From the NCBI GenBank assembly GCA_902790135.1, contig CADAQM010000018.1, forward strand, positions 1 to 37,215: DNA of 37,215 bases. Reading direction: 5' to 3'. Under the pieces are notes generated by a model. That model was not told where the DNA came from and did no database searches. It worked only from the letters and a program-made list of their open reading frames with translations. Each line of letters begins with the position of its first letter. Position 1 is the stretch's first letter. This document shows, piece by piece, positions 31,423 to 37,215 of this stretch. This DNA comes from an uncultured Coriobacteriaceae bacterium. GTDB taxonomy: Bacteria > Actinomycetota > Coriobacteriia > Coriobacteriales > Atopobiaceae. The position numbers and the translations under genes were made by a program.

Positions 31423-33792
31423 ATGGACGTTTTTGACCGTTACGCGCCCTTTGTGCAGGACTTCATATATGACCACGAGTGGGAGCAGCTGCGTGCCATC
31501 CAGGTAGCTGCCGGAGAAGCCATCTTCGAGACTGACGACAACGTCCTGTTGACGGCCTCGACGGCATCCGGCAAAACAGAAGCTGCGTTCTTCCCTATCC
31601 TGAGCCTCTTCGACGAGGACCCGCCATCATCGGTGGGCGCACTCTATGTAGGCCCACTCAAGGCCTTGATCAACGACCAGTTCATGCGACTGAACGACCT
31701 GTGCGCCGAGGCCCACATCCCCGTCTGGCATTGGCATGGCGATGTGGCCCAATCGCACAAGGCACGCCTGCTCAAGCACCCCTCAGGCATCCTGCAGATC
31801 ACGCCGGAATCGCTTGAGGCATTGCTGCTCCACCGTCACAGTGCAATCGCCCACCTCTTCGGCGACCTGCGCTTTGTGGTGATAGACGAGGTCCATTCGC
31901 TTATGCGTGGGGACCGCGGCGGGCAGACTCTCTGCTGCATCGAGCGCCTCTCGCGCCTTGCGGGCGTCAACCCCAGGCGCATCGGACTCTCTGCCACCAT
32001 TGGCGACCCTGAGCTCACGGGACGCTACCTCTCAGCTGGCACGGGACGCAACTGCGTGATTCCACGCATCCAAGTGAAGGGCCAGCGCTGGCGCGTGTCC
32101 ATGGAGCACTTCTACACCACCGGACCACAGGCTCCCGAGCGCGTCCACACGAGACGGCAGGACGACAGCATCGATCCATCGTCCGAGCCCACCTACGAGG
32201 CACCTCTCGCCCCCGCAACGACACAGAAGATTCCCGCACGCGACGATCGCCCCGTCGATGTGGAGAGCTCGGACACGCAGCTGGGACTCCCCACTCCCGA
32301 GACTCCGACAGACGCGGCGCCGAGCGGGGCAGACCCTGGCATAGGCTACGTCTTCGAGCACACCCGCGGCCGCAAATGCCTCGTGTTCGTCAACTCGCGC
32401 GAGGAGTGCGAGGCCGTGACCACCACACTCAGGCAGTACTGCGAGGCCAGAAACGAGCCTGACCGCTTCCTCATCCACCATGGCAACCTCTCCTCGAGCT
32501 TCCGCATGACCGCCGAAGACCTCATGCGCGACGAGGAGAACACGATGACCACGGTGACCACCGCCACCTTGGAGCTGGGCATCGACATCGGACGGCTCGA
32601 GCGCGCCTTCCAGATCGACGCGCCATTCACCGTCTCGTCCTTCTTGCAGCGCATGGGACGCACGGGCAGGCGAGACCAGCCACCCGAGATGTGGTTCGTC
32701 ATGCGCGAGGACGAGCCAGAGCCCCGCTCGCTCTTGCCAGAGACCATCCCGTGGAAGCTCCTGCAAGGCATTGCGTTGGTGCAGCTTTACCTCGAGGAGC
32801 ATTGGGTCGAGCCGCCCAGCCTCGACGGCCTCCCCTATAGCCTGCTCTACCACCAGACCATGGCGACCCTCGCTAGTTGCGGCGAGCTTGCCCCCAACGC
32901 ACTTGCCGAGCGTGTGCTCACGCTCACGCCTTTCCACCGCGTGAGCTTGGACGACTACCGCGTGCTCCTGAGGTTCCTGCTCGAGAAGGACCACATCGAG
33001 CGCACCGAGTCGGGTGGGCTCATCGTGGGCCTTGCGGGCGAGCGCGTAACCAACAACTTCAAGTTCTACGCCGTCTTCCAGGAGAACGAGGAATACACGG
33101 TGCGCTCCGAGTCACAGGAGCTTGGCACCATCGTGCAGCCGCCTCCTGTGGGCGAGCGCATCGCCCTTGCGGGCCACGTATGGATCGTGGAGGAGATTGA
33201 CCACAAGCGTCATCTCATCGAGGCAACCAAGGTAAAGGGCAAGGTTCCCGCCTACTTTGGCGAGTGCCCGGGCGACATCAACACCCACGTGCTCGAGCGC
33301 ATGCGCACGGCGTTGCGCGAGGGGCGCGACTACCCCTACCTCATGGACAACGCACGTGCACGCCTGGCACAGGCACGCCATGTCTCAGCCAATGCCCGTC
33401 TCACGGACAAGCCGCTCATCTGCCTGGGGGGCAAGGTGTGGTGCCTACTGCCGTGGCTTGGCACTTACGCCTTCTTGGCTCTGGAGCGCTTCCTCAAGAT
33501 TCGCTGTGCGGAACAGCTCGGCCTCAAGCGCCTCGACCCAGCGCGTCCATACTTCATGAAGTTCACCATGGAGGCGGATGAGAGCACCTTCTACGACGTG
33601 CTGCGCGAGGAGGCCAACAAGCCCATCGACCCCATGGAGCTGCTCTATCCCGGCGAGACGCCCTACTTCGACAAGTACGATGGCTTCGTCCCCGACGAGC
33701 TGGTGCGCAAGGGCTTCGCCTACGGGACGCTCGACATCGAGGGCATGCTCGACCGCATCCATCAGTGGACGGCTCACCTGCTCGAAGGCTAG
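31423..33792 (+). CDS. DEVH-box SF2 helicase, Lhr/BrxH-like
   Basis: 789 residues. All SF2 motifs are visible: I TASTASGKT (residues 45-52), Ia VGPLKALINDQ, Ib ITPESLE, II DEVH (about 155-158), III SAT (about 190), IV LVFVNSREE (about 320), V TATLELGIDIG and VI QRMGRTGRR (about 409-417). Between the two RecA-like lobes lies an unusual 75-residue low-complexity insert (about 230-305, rich in Pro, Thr, Asp). The C-terminal 350 residues resemble the Lhr-type extension rather than a known nuclease. Helicases of this kind accompany BrxD-like ATPases in some BREX types. The ATG at 31423 has GGGGAGG 6 bases upstream, and a terminator follows the stop. Confidence 0.9.
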   Translation: MDVFDRYAPFVQDFIYDHEWEQLRAIQVAAGEAIFETDDNVLLTASTASGKTEAAFFPILSLFDEDPPSSVGALYVGPLKALINDQFMRLNDLCAEAHIPVWHWHGDVAQSHKARLLKHPSGILQITPESLEALLLHRHSAIAHLFGDLRFVVIDEVHSLMRGDRGGQTLCCIERLSRLAGVNPRRIGLSATIGDPELTGRYLSAGTGRNCVIPRIQVKGQRWRVSMEHFYTTGPQAPERVHTRRQDDSIDPSSEPTYEAPLAPATTQKIPARDDRPVDVESSDTQLGLPTPETPTDAAPSGADPGIGYVFEHTRGRKCLVFVNSREECEAVTTTLRQYCEARNEPDRFLIHHGNLSSSFRMTAEDLMRDEENTMTTVTTATLELGIDIGRLERAFQIDAPFTVSSFLQRMGRTGRRDQPPEMWFVMREDEPEPRSLLPETIPWKLLQGIALVQLYLEEHWVEPPSLDGLPYSLLYHQTMATLASCGELAPNALAERVLTLTPFHRVSLDDYRVLLRFLLEKDHIERTESGGLIVGLAGERVTNNFKFYAVFQENEEYTVRSESQELGTIVQPPPVGERIALAGHVWIVEEIDHKRHLIEATKVKGKVPAYFGECPGDINTHVLERMRTALREGRDYPYLMDNARARLAQARHVSANARLTDKPLICLGGKVWCLLPWLGTYAFLALERFLKIRCAEQLGLKRLDPARPYFMKFTMEADESTFYDVLREEANKPIDPMELLYPGETPYFDKYDGFVPDELVRKGFAYGTLDIEGMLDRIHQWTAHLLEG

Positions 33793-33801
33793 CGATCTTG
33801 C

Positions 33802-33836
33802 GGGCGGACGAGGTGGCACGACCGCCCCGTCCGCCC
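33802..33836 (+). terminator. Terminator after the helicase gene
   Basis: A 9-bp perfect stem (GGGCGGACG with CGTCCGCCC) with a 17-base loop that can itself pair GGT with ACC, followed by CTCTTCTTCC. It begins 10 bp after the helicase stop and ends the TerB-ATPase-HTH-helicase block. Confidence 0.75.
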
Positions 33837-34049
33837 TCTTCTTCCCAAATGCGGATACGTGTGCGAGCTGTGGAGTCGATCACGCTCGCAGAGCATGCCC
33901 TTTTGCAAAACCAACTATGTTGGTGCGCCGTCTAGCTGCGTAAAAGGACTTTCGCGCGAGTTTGCGGCGAGCTTGTGGCTACTGAACACCTACCTTTGGC
34001 CAACCTTGCTTTCCTAGGCTCTACCCCACGACACGACGAAAGGGGATCC

Positions 34050-36071
34050 ATGAGCCTCAACGCACAGCAACAGGCCTTGGCGGACACGCTCGATGCGCTG
34101 GTTCGCTATGTCAATCGCCGACAGCGACTCGTCAGGGAGGACCCGGCCCAGAGCGACGAGGAGCGCATGCTCCGTCAGCATCTGGTTCTTAGGTTCCTCT
34201 GGCAGCACACATCCCTGTTGGAGGACTTCGTCCGCGAGAACCCCGAGCACCTGAGCGCACCGCTTCTTGCGATAGCGCAAGGTCTCGAGGGGGTCCTATA
34301 TGGCTCGCTCTTCGTCGAGGAGCAAGGCGATCATACCCTCACGCTGCTGCACGACACGGGTATCTATATGGTGGACAAGCCTTCCGACATGGAGCTGCCC
34401 GTCATAGACGAGGTGATCGAGCTGCGCTGCGCCTTGATCCCCCTCATGGGCACCATCGTCGCCCTTCCACCCTTTACGGTGTTGGGAACCGTTCCATCCT
34501 CCTTTGCCACGAACCTGCTCGAGAGGCTGGCCGCACGCGGCAACGATGAACCAACCTCAAACGGACACGTCCTTTACGAGCGCGCCCGTGCCTGGCAAAA
34601 GAGGCGAGCCTCCGAGGAGGCTCGTCGAGCTGCCGATGTGAAGGTTTGTGCACCTGGCTACCATCAAGGGCCCTTGGCCGGTATCGACGGCGAAGACCGT
34701 CGCTCTAGGCGTCAAGCGCACAGCGACGCGATGGCGCTTCGCGATGGGAGCTTCCGACAATCCATGGAGGCGCGGTCGATCGAGACCAGCGAGCTGCCTG
34801 TCACGCTCGAAGAGGGCCTCACCCTTCTCGATGACGAGTGGCTTTGCGATATCGCCCAGCTGGTCATGGGCGAGGAGGAGGTGCCCGACCTTCCCCACGG
34901 ACGACTCGCCCACTGGCTCGCCGAGAGGATGCCCCAGCAGAAGCATGACCTCGAGTTTGCCCTCATGTGGTGCGAGCAGTCGCAGTTCGACCTCATGCGC
35001 CATCTGATGCACACCAACCCCTACTCGCTCGACGGCCTCACGCCATCGGGATCGCACGGCCTCTATCCCCTCGAGCCGCAGGTCTTCTTCATCCACGAGG
35101 GCGCGTCGCTGCTCGCCTGGATGCCCCCAGAGGTCGCCTCGCTCATGTCCCAGATAGACATCGAGGCTATCGCACACGCCCGCGAGCGCCTGCGGATCGC
35201 CGCGGCAAGCGCGTCAGGACTGGCAACGATGTGCGGCATCATCAGCATCTCAAAGGCCCATGAGCTCTACAGCCGCGTGGTGGACGACCCGCTCGAGCGT
35301 GGCCAGTATGAGGAAGCCCTTTCCGCACTCTCCACCTGCGCCTCGCGCGATGGCTATGCCCTCTGGCAGCACGAGGGGACCGACTACGTGATCTCCGTCG
35401 AGATCTCCGACGAGAGTGCCCTAGCACGCGTGGCACGCGAGAGCTATGCCGAACGCCTCGTCATCCCACGCTCGACCGGCCAAGACGAGGACCCAGCCGT
35501 GCTCGCCCTGACCATCGAGGACGAGCGAGAGTTCGCGCAGCGCCTTTCCGAAAAGGAGAACGAGCTGCAACGCCTGCGCCTGTCCCTCCTGCAGGCCAAG
35601 GACGACTGCCCACCGCACGAGCTACCCAAGGGCATGCTCGACAACGAGCCCATACAGGCCTTGCTCGAGACAAAACCCCTACGTGACCTGCGAGCCTTTG
35701 TGGACCGGCACATTCCCGACCAGGAGGACGACTATGAGTTTGCCGACCTCTTCGCCCGTTCTGTAATCGTCTCGGTCGTGCTTATGAACGAGAACTACAA
35801 CGACACCATGGACCTCATCCGCCTCTATGCGATGCTGGGATGCGAGGGGACGCCGTTTCCAGACACCCTCGGTCGCCTGGTGACCAACGCCTACAACGCG
35901 TTGCCACGCTGGCAGCATAACGGGTGGTCTCTCGAGGAGCTGACAGAGCACCTGAGCGGACGTAAGCGCTTCTTTGCACCTGACGGCAGGGAGCTTCCCG
36001 TCTCAGCCGACGAGGCGTGTCCCTGCGGGAGCGGGAAGACCTATGAGTGCTGTTGTGGCAACGTCGCCTAG
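34050..36071 (+). CDS. Orphan protein with C-terminal SEC-C zinc motif
   Basis: 673 residues, otherwise unrecognised. The C-terminus reads DEACPCGSGKTYECCCGN, a SEC-C motif (CxC...CC) like that ending SecA, which usually binds zinc and mediates protein contacts. The rest is acidic and probably helical, with a coiled-coil-like stretch (FAQRLSEKENELQRLRL, around residues 495-520). No catalytic motif is visible. I chose the ATG at 34050, which has AAAGGGG upstream, over the GTG at 33975. It follows the helicase on the same strand but behind a terminator and 257 bp, so membership in the island is possible and unproven. SEC-C domains recur on proteins encoded near defence and toxin genes. Confidence 0.75.
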   Translation: MSLNAQQQALADTLDALVRYVNRRQRLVREDPAQSDEERMLRQHLVLRFLWQHTSLLEDFVRENPEHLSAPLLAIAQGLEGVLYGSLFVEEQGDHTLTLLHDTGIYMVDKPSDMELPVIDEVIELRCALIPLMGTIVALPPFTVLGTVPSSFATNLLERLAARGNDEPTSNGHVLYERARAWQKRRASEEARRAADVKVCAPGYHQGPLAGIDGEDRRSRRQAHSDAMALRDGSFRQSMEARSIETSELPVTLEEGLTLLDDEWLCDIAQLVMGEEEVPDLPHGRLAHWLAERMPQQKHDLEFALMWCEQSQFDLMRHLMHTNPYSLDGLTPSGSHGLYPLEPQVFFIHEGASLLAWMPPEVASLMSQIDIEAIAHARERLRIAAASASGLATMCGIISISKAHELYSRVVDDPLERGQYEEALSALSTCASRDGYALWQHEGTDYVISVEISDESALARVARESYAERLVIPRSTGQDEDPAVLALTIEDEREFAQRLSEKENELQRLRLSLLQAKDDCPPHELPKGMLDNEPIQALLETKPLRDLRAFVDRHIPDQEDDYEFADLFARSVIVSVVLMNENYNDTMDLIRLYAMLGCEGTPFPDTLGRLVTNAYNALPRWQHNGWSLEELTEHLSGRKRFFAPDGRELPVSADEACPCGSGKTYECCCGNVA

Positions 36072-36284
36072 CACAGCCGGTCCGGCATGGCAACAACCAT
36101 TCCGCGCTGCGGGCCACTCATGTACCGCTGCCGTAAAAGTCTGCGAACATCGCAGGTAGACCACCGTGAGCTGTGGGCGGGCTATGCTATGTTTTCACCA
36201 TTGGAAGCATGCCGAATTTGGTCTTGGCCGTAGTGGAAGGGTATGAGTCCGAGGTCTTTCGGCCCAAGCAGAAAGGTGATTACC

Positions 36285-36950
36285 ATGGCTATTTTTTCTC
36301 GCATCGCTGACATCCTCAAGGCCAACATCAACGACATGATCGACAAGGCAGAAGATCCCGAGAAGATGGTCAAGCAGCTGATCATCGAGATCGAGCAGGA
36401 CGTCGACGAGGCCACCCAGGCACTCGGACAGGCTATGGGCTCCCAGAAGATGGCCCAGAAGGAGCTCGCTGACGCCCTCGCCAAGTCCGCCGACTGGAAC
36501 GACAAGGCCAAGCTGGCCCTCAAGGCCGGCAACGAGGACCTCGCCCGCAAGGCACTCGAGTGCAAGGTCGGCGTCGACTCCCAGATCGAGCCGCTGCAGA
36601 AGTCCTATGACGAGATTTCCGCCAACGTCGACAAGATGAAGAACCAGGTGCAGACCCTCAAGATGAAGCTCGACGAGGCTCGCGCCCGCCAGCAGATCCT
36701 GATTGCCCGCGCCAAGATGGCCGACGCTGCCACCAACGTCGCGACCTCGATCAACACCTCCAACATCGACTCCGCCTTCGCCAAGCTCGACAAGCTCGAG
36801 CGCAAGATCGTCGAGAAGGAGTCCATTGCCGAGGCGTACGGCGATATCAACAGCGCCGAGGTCGACGCGAACGAGCAGTTTGCCGAGATGCAGCACAACG
36901 CCGCAATCGACTCTGAGCTCGAGCGCCTCAAGGCCGAGCTCGGGATGTAG
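36285..36950 (+). CDS. pspA: PspA/IM30 family membrane-stress protein
   Basis: 221 residues, the normal PspA/IM30/Vipp1 length. The N-terminal amphipathic helix and conserved start read MAIFSRIADILKANINDMID, followed by EDPEKMVKQLIIEIEQDV, the family signature. The remainder is a long coiled coil rich in Lys, Glu and Ala. Such proteins assemble on the inner face of the cytoplasmic membrane and preserve its integrity under envelope stress. I chose the ATG at 36285 over the GTG at 36243, which would add residues upstream of the conserved start. A hairpin terminator follows, then a possible 29-residue membrane protein. Confidence 0.95.
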   Translation: MAIFSRIADILKANINDMIDKAEDPEKMVKQLIIEIEQDVDEATQALGQAMGSQKMAQKELADALAKSADWNDKAKLALKAGNEDLARKALECKVGVDSQIEPLQKSYDEISANVDKMKNQVQTLKMKLDEARARQQILIARAKMADAATNVATSINTSNIDSAFAKLDKLERKIVEKESIAEAYGDINSAEVDANEQFAEMQHNAAIDSELERLKAELGM

Positions 36951-36973
36951 GTCTCCTGTCGTGTGACTTTATG

Positions 36974-36998
36974 CGGGCCCGGCCTCGTGTCGGGCCCG
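36974..36998 (+). terminator. Hairpin downstream of pspA
   Basis: CGGGCCCG at 36974-36981 pairs with the same self-complementary octamer at 36991-36998 around a 9-base loop. The following sequence TCCCTGTTGG is not strongly T-rich. It may therefore terminate only partly and allow some read-through into the microprotein gene at 37030. Confidence 0.6.
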
Positions 36999-37029
36999 TC
37001 CCTGTTGGACCGACCTTTCTTGGAGTGCC

Positions 37030-37119
37030 ATGGATGACTTCTTCATGATGATCGTTTGGATCTGCATCTTTACGATGATCTTCACCCTCGTACGTGCCCT
37101 CATGAGCAGGAAAAACTGA
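37030..37119 (+). CDS. Predicted 29-residue single-span membrane microprotein
   Basis: The frame encodes MDDFFMMIVWICIFTMIFTL followed by a short arginine/serine/lysine tail ending KN. That is an acidic N-end, one hydrophobic helix of about 18 residues and a basic C-end, the layout of a bona fide membrane peptide. TTGGAG lies 5 bases before the ATG. It sits 79 bp after pspA and the pspA hairpin. Phage-shock operons often carry small membrane proteins, which makes a partner of PspA plausible; this is inference. No family is recognised, and coding capacity is judged only from hydrophobicity, Shine-Dalgarno and context. Confidence 0.6.
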   Translation: MDDFFMMIVWICIFTMIFTLVRALMSRKN

Positions 37120-37151
37120 GGCTTCGGTAGTTTGTGTGACAAGGGGCTAGC

Positions 37152-37215
37152 CTAGGCAGCAACGCTCTTCGCTCCCTTCACGCCCTTCTTCCTCGCCTTC
37201 ACCGGGCGACCCGGG
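37152..37215 (-). CDS. C-terminal end of a truncated gene with a basic tail
   Basis: On the minus strand the frame ending in TAG at 37152-37154 is open to the window edge and reads PGRPVKARKKGVKGAKSVAA. It is lysine/alanine-rich and contains a GRP core as in AT-hook-like or nucleoid-protein tails. Only 20 residues are visible, so the family cannot be named and the call itself is tentative. Confidence 0.4.
   Translation of the reverse strand, partial: PGRPVKARKKGVKGAKSVAA

Noticed and set aside
27352..33792. Complete BREX (Pgl) system
   Set aside because: Only BrxD-like and helicase parts resemble BREX. PglX methylase, PglZ, BrxC/PglY, PglW and BrxL are absent from the window.
33838..33943. 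Cysteine-containing frame after the helicase (CASCGVDHARRACPF), suggesting a zinc-finger remnant
   Set aside because: It is only the tail of an out-of-frame reading through the helicase end and has no start or ribosome-binding site of its own. It could be a decayed gene fragment, but nothing else supports that.

Overview
The window looks like chromosomal DNA of a high-GC anaerobic actinobacterium, most likely class Coriobacteriia (Olsenella/Atopobium-like). This is inferred from gene content and composition, not from a marker gene. The pointers are strong GC bias with tightly packed genes, an oxygen-sensitive class III ribonucleotide reductase (nrdD/nrdG), a giant fused 2-hydroxyacyl-CoA dehydratase/activase, several amino- and tripeptidases, and riboflavin uptake under FMN-riboswitch control. 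I see no rRNA, tRNA, CRISPR array, IS element or phage gene.

Layout. 1-1860: 3' end of nrdD, a strong hairpin terminator, then nrdG. 1869-3655 (minus): pepT and a small membrane protein in one operon. 3807-4721 (minus): a lipoprotein. 4836-10164 (minus): a TetR-family regulator overlapping a 1543-residue dehydratase/activase fusion, with palindromic operator-like sequence in front of the regulator. 10331-10960: an unusual tandem array of nine 62/73-bp palindromic units. 10983-13843 (minus): xylB-like kinase and M18 aminopeptidase, divergent from galM (14084-15103). 15203-17597: a UPF0210 (DUF711) protein followed directly by a class-A-beta-lactamase-like serine hydrolase. 17617-18540 (minus): murB. 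18764-22093: FMN riboswitch, ribU, a fused double-ATPase EcfA-EcfA' and ecfT, together a complete self-contained ECF riboflavin transporter. 22111-27138 (minus): glyoxalase I, an XRE-type membrane regulator, and a single-chain purL closed by a strong terminator.

27352-36071 (plus) is the accessory-looking part. It holds a TerB_N/TerB_C-type protein, a BrxC/BrxD-like P-loop ATPase translationally coupled to it, an A+T-richer gap with a small Cro/CI regulator, a DEVH-box Lhr-like helicase, and a long orphan protein ending in a SEC-C zinc motif. TerB-domain protein, BREX-type ATPase and SF2 helicase together resemble defence or DNA-processing machinery, but no methylase, nuclease, PglZ or PglX is present. 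This is the best candidate for an undescribed system here.

36285-37119 carries a PspA/IM30 membrane-stress protein followed by a predicted 29-residue single-span membrane microprotein. The window ends inside a minus-strand gene of which only a basic C-terminal tail is visible.

All family assignments come from reading motifs by eye. No database search was run.
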